Part shown: piece after piece, positions 40,675 through 53,872 of the stretch
Layout of the letters: each line of letters begins with the position of its first letter
How positions within the stretch are numbered: the first letter of the stretch is position 1
Assembly: GCA_022605425.2 (NCBI GenBank)
Contig: JAKIMF020000005.1
Location: 840,501-904,500, forward strand
Origin: Hamiltosporidium tvaerminnensis
Taxonomy: Eukaryota; Microsporidia; Dubosqiidae
DNA length: 64,000 nt
Reading direction: 5' to 3'
Translations under genes and position numbers: made by a program
Notes under the pieces: generated by a model
What the model was told of the DNA's origin: nothing
Database searches by the model: none
Seen by the model: the letters and a program-made list of their open reading frames with translations, nothing else

Positions 40675-41820
40675 TTAATGTGGAAAATACCAATAACACC
40701 CATCTTGCACTAATAAAAGGCTTCTTAAAAGTTAAATACAAGTTGTAAGAGGTTTCTAAGAAGACTTAGAGGAAGCTCAACTTACAAAATTATATTCGAA
40801 ATAAAAAAGCGAAAACTTAACAATAAGTTATATAATGCAGGAAAAAACGTGCTTATAAGTCTCGGTGAATCTTCTAGATAGCCAAAGAAAAAAATATTAG
40901 GCTACGAGCTGAAGGAGTGATCTGCTATATCTAGGATAGAAATGTATTATGGAGATCAGAAGGCGTGGGCCAACACTGCAGAAATTTTGGTATACAGGAG
41001 GTCCTTTAGAATCTCGATGTAAAAAAGGCTTGGTCATTACTATAATAGACGGTATAATGAATTGGTTAGATGCCTGGAATTTCGTCTTCTAAATGATTAT
41101 AAATTAAAGTCTTCAAAACGAATAAATAGTCACTCAGTTCAAGAAATTCTTGAAAACGAGTATGCAAAGATAAGAGTGTACACCAGAATAAAACCTGAAT
41201 TCGAAACTCGGAATAATAGACCCGACATATTTTTTAAATAAGATGAAGAATAAGATAACACTCATTGAAGTGGAATCACTTTTCAAGATTCACTTCAAAT
41301 AGTTAGAACACGGAAGCCTAGGAAGTATGACCTATTAGCAAATGAGTTAGGTCTTATTTATAATTTAGTGTTAGAATAATCTCTTCTGTGATTACCTGAG
41401 TTGGTATTGTAGCAAAATATCATGATTCAAACCTAAAAAAACTAAAAATGCTCATTAATCTAGAGGAAAATACATTCAATCGATTGTACTCAAGAAGAAG
41501 GTCGGAACAGTGTCTTCTGATAGAAGAAGAGGATTTACGTGTTTCAAAAAGGTAAAGAGCGGCAATATTTTTTATTAAAAGGGGCCGAAATGCATGAGGA
41601 ACAAATACCCCCTTTAAAACATGCTAATATCCAGGAAGATAGTCTTAAAACAAAAAATAATACACCAACTATTTCAGAAGGAGAAACCATGTTGAAGAAA
41701 CCGGCATAAACATAGATGAATTGTCGGATCAAAGAGGAACAGATAATGCTTAAGGAGTTAGACGAAAATATATAAAAGTTCGAAAATGATTTAAACCAAA
41801 AATTTTTTTAACCTAGATAT
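40675..41820 (+). mobile_element. R4/Dong-like retrotransposon, heavily decayed copy 3
   Basis: It matches copy 1 from about 15285 (CTTGCACTAATAAAAGGCTT at 40707) to the 3' tail. Recognisable stretches include GTCACTCAGTTCAAGAAATT (about 41130), AAATGAGTTAGGTCTTATTT (about 41339) and the endonuclease codons with GAA (LIEV). It has many indels and stops, and the zinc-knuckle region (about 40975) is rearranged. It is 5'-truncated like copy 2 but starts further upstream and has diverged more, so it is older. Confidence 0.8.
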
Positions 41821-43897
41821 TTTTATGTATTAAATACTAAATGGACCATTGTTTATCAGGTGCCTTTGAAAAATAAAATATATTCTATGCCAAGCTTTGA
41901 TGGTTTCGCTTATAAATATATAAATTGAAAACCAGTCATCTAATTACAGGTGTTCCTACTTTCCTTCGACTTGCCAATAAATGTGTATTGAATGGTATAT
42001 TCTTCTAAATATTTTAAATCCGATTTTTAAATGCAAATTATCAAGATAATTATGGTTCTTAAGGCAAACACTGAAAACTAGTTAAACAGTAAAGAACAAC
42101 TGGGTTTATTAACCAACAAAAAACAAAATTTATTGAGTATTTTACAATATTTTTTAAATAGCAACGAACAAACACTGTAAAATATAATATAGAAAACAAA
42201 ATATTTGATGTTTTACTGGAATTGAAAATATAACAAGTGCGATTGAGTTTTGGATTGATTAAGTATGTGTATATTTGAAAGTCATGGATTATTTCTTTAA
42301 AGAATAAAAAAATTAATCCGAAACGAAATGCAAATATATACAAAATAATACTTTTAAATATAAATTTCAAATTATAAAGCCACCGAAAACCCAATTTTTA
42401 ACAAAATATAATCTATAAATACAATATTTAGAAATATATAGCAATTGATTTTATATTTAAGTTTTACCAAGAAACAGATTTAAGTCGTAAGCAATAAAAC
42501 CGCAATGAACAGAAGAAATTCGCAAATAGAAGAGTAAACGCTTCTTCAATTACGCAGGGGAAATTAAAAAAAATTTAAAGCAAGAAGATTATAAAGAATA
42601 AAAATGGCATAAATGAACATATTACATAAATTGGTTTTAGCTTAAAATATTCTGCACATTGGTTTTTTAGTGAAACATGTAAAATTTTATTTTCATATTG
42701 ATGTAGATAGTATTTGGAAAAACTCAAAATTTAAAAGAATATAATTGTTATGCAGCAAAAGCATAACCATTGAGTAATTTTGTGATATGAAATACAGATC
42801 AACCATTGAAAATTATGATTTTAATATTTTACGTTATTAAGTTGTGATATGAAATAAGGATCAACATTAGAGAATTATATATTTGATATTCTACTTAATT
42901 GAATTAATTGGAGAAGAATATTAAAATAACTAATTATTACAAACCGGAGTGCTTAATTTAGTATTTATAGCATTGAGATATGGTTTCAAATTGTTTAATA
43001 TATAGTGAGTTCAAATGCGAGAATATTTTGCAAATAAATCCAAAAGAACTATTTATAAATACTTAAAGCAAGCAAATCGTTTTGAAGCCAGTAGTCTTCA
43101 TTATTTTCTAAAATTAAATAATTTTTTTTCTATTAATTTGTTTAGATTTTCTTATGTGTTTATAATTTCTGTTTTTAAAAAAATTCGTCGTGTGGAATTT
43201 TTTGACAAAGCAAATATTTATTAAAATAATGATGTTAAAAAACATGCAATAAGTAAATATTATTTTATAAATTATAAAATCTAATATGTCTTTAGGTAAC
43301 AGTAATTTCTATAAAAGTTAATCTTCAGTGAAAATATTTGATTATTTTCAAATACAATTATTAAAAATATAATAAAATGACAGAAAGGTATTTTTTTTGG
43401 TAAAATAGCATTTATATATTAAAACTATAACAAAAATACACTTTCAATCATATTTTTAGAAATAAATTTTATTAAAAAAAGATCTTTTGATATTTTTGAC
43501 ATGATAAAATACTTTTTTAATTTATAAAAAAATTCTTAACCGTTGTATGTTCGAAGGAAAAACCTGGAAATAGAAAAACAATTTTTTTAAATAGAACATC
43601 TTCTTGGAGTTAAATATTAACGAATGTGATATTCATATACACAAAAGAAAAATTTGATGTTTAGTATTTTTTCTTTTTTAGATATATGATTCGTTAGTAG
43701 AGAATGGGTAAGAAAAGAAATTTGAAATAATTTAACATATTTAGAATTCTTTATATTAGAAATAAGTTGATTGATTGATTTTATTTTTTATTGGTGTTAT
43801 ATTCTCTAAATATTTTTAAAAAAATTGATTTGGTGTTAAAATTACTGTGAAAATTATTTTTTTCGTATATAAAGGATGTTATTTATAGAACTGTTTA
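41821..43897. other. AT-rich intergenic region upstream of rDNA
   Basis: No supported gene. A weak 62-bp duplication lies at 42780-42900 (TTGTGATATGAAATA at 42780 and 42842). A 69-codon ATG frame at 43015-43224 has no recognised family and is left out. Confidence 0.5.
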
Positions 43898-44276
43898 CCC
43901 CAAATCATATGAGAATTAAAATGTCAATAGAAAACACTAAGAATGAGACAAATCAACCAGAAATTACAATTGCATGTAACCGTAGAAATCAAGTTGATCT
44001 AATCAAATTGATCTACAAACGTACTTTCGAATCATTAACTTAGTTGTTAATTCACGTGATTTAGATCAATGATCAAATCGATATGGTGTTCTAGTTACTT
44101 TGACATGTTCAAGTAACAAATTGGTGTTACATATGGTTACTGCTCTGATGCAGATTTTGGAGGTTTTCCGTTGTTACTTTGGTTTCTTGTGCTGCTTTAT
44201 TCATCGGGATTAAGTTATGGACTCAACGAGTCAAATGTGTGTGATTTGGATGTGACGTGTAATGGTATATTTGTGC
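43898..44276 (+). other. rDNA 5' flank / external spacer with disrupted small reading frame
   Basis: Base composition rises from very AT-rich to near balanced here, continuous with the SSU. A CCCC run at 43898-43901 precedes an ATG at 43921 that opens a 40-codon frame (MSIENTKNETNQ ... RTFESLT, stop 44041-44043). After a one-base shift, coding-like sequence continues past a TGA (44070-44072) to a stop near 44222. An imperfect 24-bp palindrome, GTTACTTTGACATGTTCAAG..., lies at 44094-44117. The region probably holds the rRNA promoter and 5' external spacer. Whether the reading frame is a gene remnant is open. Confidence 0.45.
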
Positions 44277-45577
44277 AACAGGTTGATTCTGCCTGACGAG
44301 GATGCTTGTCTCTGGGATTAAGCCATGCAAGTCTGGTGAAGCGAAAGTGGAACTGCGAACGGCTCAGTAGAACGGTGATTATTTAATCGTGTAGGAAGGA
44401 TAACCGCGGGAAACTGTGGCTAATAACACGAGTAAGACGCCGACCCATCAGTTTTATCGTACGGTAAGGGCGTACGATGGCTTTAACGGGTACGGGGGAT
44501 CAGGGTTTGATTCCGGAGAGGGAGCCTGAGAAACGGCTACCAGGTCTAAGGACAGCAGCAGGCGCGAAACTTGCCCAATTGGAGAGAGGCAGTTATGAGA
44601 CGTATATTTTGTAACCGGGGTAGAATACCGGTGATTGACTGGAGGGCAAGTCTGGTGCCAGCAGCCGCGGTAATTCCAGCTCCAGGAGTGTCATAGTGCA
44701 TTGCTGCATTTAAAAGGTCCGTAGTCAGTGTTGACAGGGATGCTAGAAGACACTTTCTTCATGGAGTGTATTGGCATTCTAGGTTAGCATGTAGGAGCGG
44801 AAGAGGGCGACTGTATTGCGTAGCGAGAGGTGAAAGTTGACGACCTACGTAGGACAAACCGAAGCGAAAGCTGTCGTCCAGTACGTTTCCGGTGATCAAG
44901 GACGTAAGCCGGAGGAGCAAAGGTGATTAGAGACCCCTGTAGTTCCGGCCGTAAACTATGCCAACTGGGTGTTACGTAGTGGTACCCACGAGAAATCAAG
45001 TATATGGGCTATGGGGATAGTACGATCGCAAGATTGAAACTTGAAGAAATTGACGGAAGGACACCACCAGGAGTGGAGTGTGCGGCTTAATTTGACTCAA
45101 CGCGGGACAACTTACCAGGGCCAGTTGTATGACGAATCTTTGATGAGTACGACTAAGTGGTGCATGGCCGTTCACAACATGTGAGGTGACTTTTAGGTTT
45201 ATTGCTGTAATGTGTGAGACCCTCAGCTACGGCGACTGGGGACTATAAGTTTCAGGAAGGAGGGGGCTATAACAGGTCTGTGATGCCCTTAGATGTTCTG
45301 GGCTGCACGCGCACTACAATGTTATTTCTAGGTATAATGTAAAGATAAAGGATAACTCGGTTGGGATTGCGTTCTGTAATGGACGCATGAACCAGGAATT
45401 CCTAGTAGTCGCGTGTCACTAACGGGCGACGACTGCGTCCCTGTTCTTTGTACACACCGCCCGTCGTTATCTAAGATGGTGCTATGTTCGAAGAGGGTTT
45501 TCCTTCTGAGGACGTAGGATTAGATTGGATACAAGTCGTAACAAGGTTGCTGTAGGAGAACCTGCAGCAGGATCAGT
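44277..45577 (+). rRNA. SSU rRNA: Small-subunit (16S-like, microsporidian) rRNA
   Basis: It begins at CAGGTTGATTCTGCCTGACG, the standard microsporidian SSU start. The 530 loop GTGCCAGCAGCCGCGGTAAT is at 44655-44674, the decoding-site helix region TGTACACACCGCCCGTCGTT at 45449-45468, and the 3' end near CTGCAGCAGGATCAGT at 45562-45577. About 1,300 bases is far shorter than other eukaryotic 18S and typical of microsporidia. GC is near 50 percent against roughly 25 percent around it. Ends are accurate to a few bases. Confidence 0.96.
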
Positions 45578-45607
45578 GCTAGTACTTTTATTGTGTAGTT
45601 TTTTCAT
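45578..45607 (+). other. Internal transcribed spacer (ITS)
   Basis: Only about 30 T-rich bases separate the SSU end from the start of the 5.8S-like sequence. It is the only spacer in the unit. The boundaries are estimated. Confidence 0.7.
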
Positions 45608-47285
45608 TTTAAACTCATACAAGGGATCACTTGGCTCCGTATCCGAGGAAGGCCGGAATAGTTTCCGAGAACTAAGGCCGAACGGCATTTGTAAATGCCT
45701 GACTACCCCCTGGACTTAAGCATATTATTAAGGGGAGGAACAAAAACTAACTAGGATTTCTGTAGTAGCGGCGAGCGAACAAGAAATAGCCCCGAATGTA
45801 AGCCTCCGGGCATTGTTAAGATCGTCGTAACGAATTACCGGGACAGGTAAGCCATAGAGGGTGATAGCCCCGTAGTGACGAGTAATGGGCAGAGTAGGGT
45901 TGCTTGGTAATGCAGCCTGAAGAGGTGGTGGGTTCCATCTAAGGCTAAATATGAGCGGAGACCGATAGCGTAATAGTACAGCGATGGAAAGGTGAAAAGC
46001 TAAAAAGTGCAAAGACGTGAAATTGTATTGAGTATCCTGATCACAGGACCCGTCTTGAAACACGGACCAAGGAGTGCATCTGCATAGCAAGTTAAAGGGG
46101 GGTTTCCTTTAAGCGTAGCGAAAGCAGATATAGCTGTTCGGATGCGACCCGAAGGGCTGTGAACTACACCTGGCCAGGTTGAAGCCATTCGAAAGGATGG
46201 TGGAGGACCTAAACTTGTTCTGACGCGCAAATCGATGGTTTGAGCTGGGTGTAGGGGCGAAAGACCAATCGAACAGCCGGGTAGCTGGTTCCCATCGAAA
46301 TGTCTCTCAGGACAGCAGACACAAGTTACTTAGTATTATGCGGTAGAGGAACGGCGGGATGAAAGGGGAGCAATCTCCACATACCGACGAACTGCGAACG
46401 TGTACGTGTTATTCTTGTATTAAAGAATAACGATTATATATGTGTCTAGTGGGCGCGTTCTGGTAAGCAGGACGTGCGAAGAGGGATCAACCTGACGTAC
46501 TGATAAGGGGCCTAATCTGGTTTTTCTTAAGGCCGTAGATGAATTGTGACAGTAGGGCGGTGGCCATGGAGGTTGGCATCCGGTAAGAAACGTGTTGCAA
46601 CGTACCTACCGAATTCATGTGCGCCGAAAATGGACGGTACAAGGCCAGACCCGATGCAGTACTTATAGGTAGATGGGCGTGGTGTATGTGCAGAAGGTTT
46701 ACCGTGAGGTAAAGTGGAGCATACACTAGTGCTGATCTTGGTGGTAGTAGTTACAATTCGTGTGTGAATCGCGAAGGCTTCAGGAGAAGGGTTCTTCTAA
46801 GACTTCATAAGGAGAAGGTTAGCCGGTCCTGAGATCTCGACAGGGAATCGGGTTGATATTCCCGAGCCATCTAGGTATTTGGCAACAGTAAATATGGTGT
46901 TTACGTCTTAGGCACGACAACAAGGAGGTACCCATTCCTTGTAGCAGTACTGTATGTAGCGTGTTGTACAGAGCAATACAGGCATATGCAATTGTCTTAG
47001 CTGGGATCCGTGAAAAAATACCTTTATGACCTAGATGACCGTACCGACCGCAGCAGGGCTCCGTACGGTGTATACCGGAAGCGATAGGACAAACGTTAGT
47101 TAGGGAATTCGGCAAATTAGATCCGTAACCTCGGGAAAAGGATTAGCTCTAAGGAATTAGAACTTTTAGTTACGGGGAATCCGACTGTTTAATAAAAACA
47201 TAGCTTTGTGGTGGTGTAGTACGTGGACACAAAGTGAATTCTGCCCAGTGCCCAGCTGTTAAGACAGGTCGGGCTGTATACGCAG

Positions 47286-47339
<54 letters not shown>

Positions 47340-47436
47340 CCTAATTAGTGACGCGCACGAAAGGAGCAACGAGATTCCCACTGTCCCGACTAACAACCTG
47401 CGAACCCACGAGCCAAGGGAACGGTCTTGGCTATGC

Positions 47437-47473
<37 letters not shown>

Positions 47474-47749
47474 GTGACGCCGGGGTCTTGTGCAGCTGTA
47501 GCAAGGTGGGGCAACTGAAAGACCACTAGCTGTGCAAGCGACCCGTATTTGTCAGATGGGGAGTTTGACTGGGGCGGTACATCTGCTAGACTACAACGCA
47601 GATGGCCTAAGGGTGGCTAACTTCGGAGAGAAACCGAGGGTGTAGTCCAAGGGCAAAAGCCACCCTGACGTATTACTACACGGTAATACGAGGGGAAACC
47701 CAGGCCTAGCGATCCCATTGCTTACAGAGCATCTAGCAATGGGTGACGT

Positions 47750-47781
<32 letters not shown>

Positions 47782-47885
47782 AGCCGAGCGACCATAGCGA
47801 CGCTGCTTTTTGATTCTTCGATGTCGGCTCTTCCTATCATGGTGCAGCAGAAGGCACCTAGTGTTGGATTGTTCACCCACTAACA

Positions 47886-47923
<38 letters not shown>

Positions 47924-48228
47924 TAGTTTTACACTACTGCTACGGTACTAAGGGAGCAGATGCTAGTACGAAAGGAACGAATCTGCAGGACCTCTTGTCG
48001 TGCCTATATCTGGTAAGGTACGGGCTAAGCAACGTCCTGGCACGGAAGAGCTGAAGGCCTCTAAGCTTCAACGTGGCCCTACTGTACTATCTAGCATGAA
48101 GACGACGTGCTTGGGTGCTGCAGCTGTAATCCACAAGATCGCGAGTGGATGAGGCTAGCAAGCACTCATGACGAGAGATGATCACCACCTCCACGTGGTT
48201 CTCGTTGGGTAACGCCAAGAGTGATCAA
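45608..48228 (+). rRNA. LSU rRNA: Large-subunit rRNA with fused 5.8S domain
   Basis: The 5' part is the 5.8S counterpart (GGGATCACTTGGCTCCG at 45623-45639). It runs into the LSU core (CTTAAGCATATTATTAAGGG, about 45714-45733) with no ITS2, as in microsporidia and bacteria. Conserved elements include TAGTAGCGGCGAGCGAAC (about 45763), GTAACTATGACTCTCTTAAG (about 47300), the peptidyl-transferase region around 47767-47840, and the sarcin-ricin loop AGTACGAAAGGAAC at 47965-47978. Total length is about 2.6 kb. The 3' end near 48228 is estimated from the drop to AT-rich DNA. No second unit follows. Confidence 0.95.
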
Positions 48229-51200
48229 ACAACAAAAGATAAAGGATTAAAAAATAATAAAGCTGAAAAAAAAGTAAAGCAAAAAAATGATTCAAAATAA
48301 AATAATCAAATTGGATAAAACAACGAACGAAACATTTCAGCGTTTCTTACAAGATTAGGATCTAAGCAAAAAAACGCATTTGCTTTTTTTACATAATCTA
48401 TTTGTGTGACATTTAAATAATTTCCACTAATTCTACTTATAAGAGCACATACCAGATATGTTTTAAAATATCACTTTTTAAAGATTAGAGTCTTTATGTA
48501 TGCTTGGATCTCATTACCAATTTGATTTTTAAATACATTTCTTCCTTTATATAAGCAAAAACTATTTTTCAAAAGACATCATCGAGATTTCTAATTGAGA
48601 AAAATTTAGTATCATACCTATTATTTTTTTCATATACTTCAAAGTTTTCAAAATTTTTTAAATATAAGACTTGTACTGTAATATTCTGCTTACCTGCATA
48701 TATTATTTTAAAGAAACGCCAACTTTTTAATATTCACAAATTGTTTTTCATTAATAAATTAAAGGAATGTTCGAATAACGATAATTTTTTACTTTAACGA
48801 ATTATATATATTTCCATTAATTTCTAGATGCTAGAAAGATTGAAAATTATAACGGTCTAATAGACTACATATTTAAATATCCAAATCTGTTAAAATACCA
48901 GATATAACATCAAAATTTAAATTTATAAAAATATATAAAATCACAGAATTAATGTATTCATGTTTAGAATATTAAAATGGCCGAAGATCTTAACCTTTTA
49001 ATCATTTGAATTATAAATTCAAAAAAAAGAATATATTTGCCAATCTTAGATAACATATAAATAAAAAAAATAATAAATATAGTTCCATATATTGCTGTAA
49101 AAAATAATGTATGTACACATTATAGAAAAAATTTCTTAACTAGCATCTCTTTGTTCAAATAAAAGATAGACGACGATGCGCGAAAATACTTTAAAGGATA
49201 TATAAAAAATTTTAAAAAAAAAAATTTATGAGATGAATAAAACAATATACTAGTGGCTTTATTTATTGAACATTAAATAAAATTTGAGATTTTTCTATAA
49301 TGTTAATATAATATATTTGCTAAGTTTTGAATCGTGAATATAACTATATAGAAAAGAAAAAGCAAAATATGCCTCTATATTTGCCAATAATAATTTACTC
49401 AAAAAAATAATGGTAGATTTAATAATTCAAATGTTTAAAATAGATAGACAAGCATCATTTATAAAATTCTAAAATTTTAATTTTTGGATCTCAAATCAGT
49501 ATCAAGCATAAATTTCTGTTTGGTAATGATTAAAAAATTTTTTGTTAACCATTGAAAAATTGGATTTTTAAGTTATCACTTAACGGATCTAATATTAAGA
49601 AAATTTAGAAAAACAAATATATTAAAATAAAAGAATGAATTGAGTGAAATTTTTGTATTATATAAAAATAATAGATTCTTGGCACTACAGAGTTACCAAA
49701 TTACATTAAAAAGAAAGATATACTAGAAATATAAAATTAATTCAATAGATTGAACAAAGACAATAAAAAATAAAGTAGATAATAAGCAAAAGTATTAACT
49801 TCTAATGATTGAAGTTTATGTTATAATGGTTCAAAAGTTCTATTTTTATGAAAAAAAATTAAATTTGAATATGAATTTTAAGTTAGCACAATTCTAAAAA
49901 TTATGAAAATATACAATAATTGGATGATTATACCCTTTTGGCAATAGTAAAAAACCTATTGGATTATCTTTAGAAAAATATAGCAAGCAGTCAACATGAT
50001 TTGTCACAAGGAATGCATATTTTTCTATAATATAATGGGGTTTAAATTGATTTTAGAACAATATATTTTTAATGTTATATTATATAATTTAAAAATCTTA
50101 AAAATCATTATATTTATATGAATTTTATGGTAATTAATGCCAAAATGATAAAATAATATTAACAGATATTAAAATTGTTTTTAAAATGATTAACATATAG
50201 TAATATGACTATAAATTAATCGAAAAATATTGTTTTAGTTCAATTAACGGAAAAATTCATAAATATAAACGAAATAAAAAAGACTTTACAACATATATAT
50301 TTATTAAATCGCGTCACAGTATATGAACAGCCACTGTTTTAATCATTTCACAACTGGTAGCAATTTTTTGCGTAAACCACAATCTTTTATTCCACTACAT
50401 TCGAATTTAAGTCATTGTGTGAATGTTTCTTAAAACAGAAAATTTTTCCAATCTAAATAGATGTTAACCCATATATAACCTCCTCTTTTTTTTTAACTTC
50501 GATGAGCTTAATTAATGTTAATTCTGCAATATTCTGCAAGATAAAATAATACACACAATTTTTAATCTATATCTTTAATTTTTATGTAATATTCATACTA
50601 AAACTTGAATAAAGTTAGTTAAATTACAAATTTTTACAAAAATATAAATCCACAGGCATAAGGAATATGAAATACAAGCTAAATAAACCGCAAATATATA
50701 CGAGCCAGAATTATATAAAATATTTCAATTCAAATATATTAGAAATAAACGTCTTTAACTATAGAATGAATGTTACTTTTCTTAAATTTACCATCAGCTG
50801 AAGTTTTTAAATAATAGGTTTTGGAAATCATAATGGAATCTTTTATTCCATAAAAAAAATATAGAAAACTGCAATATTTAATTATAAATGATTCGTAAAA
50901 TTTTGTTTTGTAATTTATATTGGTTTTCTATTCAACTTCCATTGAAGCTTACAATTAAATGACTATGATGTATAGAATGCTATCAAAAAAACGTACAGAG
51001 TATTGTAAGTACAATATAAAACCAAATTTCTTGTTTCGGTTTGAACAATAATAATTATAAACAATTTAAGAATAGGTTAGTTAATGTCTATTATATTATA
51101 TCCAAGCGAAAAAAATTTTGTTTCATCAAAATAATAAATACGGACACAATTTTTTCAGAATAAAATAAAGGTATAAAAAATTGAGAAACAATAAAGAATT

Positions 51201-53854
51201 AGAAGAACATTAACAATTTATCAAAATATTACATGGTCTAACGAAAAATTTCATTTCGTTAATCATAATAATTTTATACTTCAACTAGCAGTAAAGAAGT
51301 AAATCACTTACTGAAATTTTATAAATTAGAATCGAATTTTCTTCTTTATAAAGTAAGAATAAGATATATTTTCTGTTTAATTTAAAAAAGTTTTCGTGAT
51401 CTAAATTCACTTTGGAATGCCGTTTTTACCAATATTTAAAACACATTCCCAATCATAGCATAAATAAATTGTAACAGAAACCAATAAAGATGACTTATAT
51501 GTGCCTTGTATTAATCAGATATCAGATCGAAAAAGACGGATATTCCGAGATATTAAGAACAAAAAACAATTCAAAATATACAACTTTAAAATTAATAATT
51601 TTATAAACAAAAAAAAATATTTTAATATAAATGTCGTATATTAAGGCTATAAAGCCCTTAATAACTAAATATTGTACATTCATCATGGTGTAATTTATCT
51701 TATTCTAACGTATAAGTTTACATATATACCACAATTTTCAAGGTTTAAAGCCGTATTTCATGGTGAGAATATTCCTGTACCTTCTCAAATATATAAAAAA
51801 TGAACATTTTAATCGAAGTAAAACAACTGTCTAGCCTATGATTAAGCCATAAAACGGAACATTTTTACTTTAGCATAACGCATTCAAACTTTATTTATGT
51901 TACATTCTTTATATTCACTATATATTCGAAATTTTTTTATAAAATTAAAATATAAGAGTAATTATGGATGGTGTTATTTTATCTATAAATTACATAGATA
52001 TGATTACAATATATAAAAGCAAAATATCTTATAGAAATAAATAGTTTTGGTTGAAATCGAAGGGGCTGAATAGTCAGATAGAAAAATTCTTATAGATAAT
52101 AATCCTACTGTTTACTTATATACGAAATATACAATCGTGTATATATTATACTACATTTTAATAAAATATCCGAAAACTTTTTTAATTTTGTATATTTGGC
52201 AGTTGTTTATATAAAAGTTATTCGATCTTATTACAAAATCTTTCTAATAAAATTAATAATGTTGTGAGATTATAAAGTAATTTTTGGTTTTAAACATGTT
52301 AGTTTCTATGTGCATTTAAAAATAACAAGGCGACCGCGTTTCTTTATCTAGTACTAGTCATCGGAACGAGCAGATCTGATTTGTAAAAAAGGCTTTTAAC
52401 TAGATATATTCTCATGTGTGTTAGTTGCACAAGTAATTAAATCTAACATTGTTAAATTAAAAAAGAAGACGTGTGATATCTACTCTATTATGCTATTATC
52501 CCAAAATTTAATCCCTTCTAGTCCGATATAATTCTTTCATAAAACATGATTAAAATATTTAATTTATATTGAGAGCAGTCTTGCGTTTGTCCACCAATAT
52601 CATGTGTTATATCATATTTAAGCATTATAATTTATAATCTAACCAAAGGGCTTTATAATTTTCTTACATTACATGGATTTTTAGTTAATTTATTGCTTGG
52701 CTTTTCTTAAGTTCCAAAAAAGAAATATACTATTAATACGTTAAAGTAAAAAAGATTTTTTTGCTCCATTCATTTTTTTGGTCTTTTATGTGATATTTTA
52801 AGCGAGACCTATGATAGAATAATCATTTTGAAACAGCGGTCAAGAATATTCTTTAACTGAATGCTTGTTCTTAAATAGCCGCAAATATAAGTTTATAGTA
52901 AACGTGAGAATGGTGTAAAACGTATCATAAACGCCTTTTTATTGTATTATTTTTCTCTACATAAAGTTTTTCTGTATTACCAGAATTTTTTTGATTTTCA
53001 ACTTTAAAGAAATTCACATTATTTTAAAGATATATGATTCACTAAGATAATGTAGGTCAGCGTTATTAACTATTATCTCATGCATATAATATGTATATTA
53101 TTGAGATATAATATAAATCAATTCCATCGTTTTGTAATTTTAAAAATGAAACTCTCTTATATCCTTATGCAGAGTCAGAAAACCAAAAAGATTTTCTTTA
53201 AAAAATTTAGTTTTCTTTAGATATTTGTTAATCTTAAAACCAGTTTAAATAACCCAGATTATTTAAAAATTTATTTTTTTAATGGTGTATAAGAAAGATT
53301 TATATCTTACAGTCCTAAATAGTTTTTTATAATTTTGACTAGTTCTAATCTTTCGAAACGCAGTAATTGTTAAACCAGATTTGAAAAACATTTTTACGAC
53401 CAACATTTTTCTTTAAAGACTTTTTTACTACAAAAATATAATAGATTTTCATTTTAAATTCTTTATTTTATACAATCATCTTTAGGGTTATATATCTGTT
53501 AAATGTTTATTATATTTGTAAGTAATATATTTATTAGATGAAATATAAATACAAGAATAGAAAGAAAAACACCAAGCACTCAATAAAGTGAGCAAAAAAT
53601 GTACTAAAAAAATTAAGAAAAATTTTGATGGGTAATATAGATATGTAAACTTGCTTTTTTCTCGATATATTCTGTATTTAGATATAATAAACTAAATATA
53701 TTTTTAGTATAATAAGAACAAAAAAGAAAAATGCAAGTATACGATCAGAAGAAATAATAAAATAAGAAAATTTTAAAATTTTCTTTTGAAAATAAATCCG
53801 GGAGTAAAAATATATTTATAAATCGAGAAATAGAAACCAAATGTATGACGACTA
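48229..53854. other. 5.6-kb AT-rich gene desert
   Basis: No frame here is supported and no transposon remnant is clear. A small GC-richer patch at 52328-52380 (AAGGCGACCGCG ... GGAACGAGCAGATC) is unclassified. No repeat of the rRNA unit or its spacer is visible. Confidence 0.55.
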
Positions 53855-53872
53855 TTGTGTTGTAAGGCGCCC

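Noticed and set aside
43015-43224. 69-codon ATG frame upstream of rDNA
   Set aside because: No C-run, no family; Phe/Lys/Asn-rich as chance frames here are.
44784-47115. Several open frames across the rRNA genes
   Set aside because: They lie within conserved SSU and LSU rRNA sequence and are not translated.
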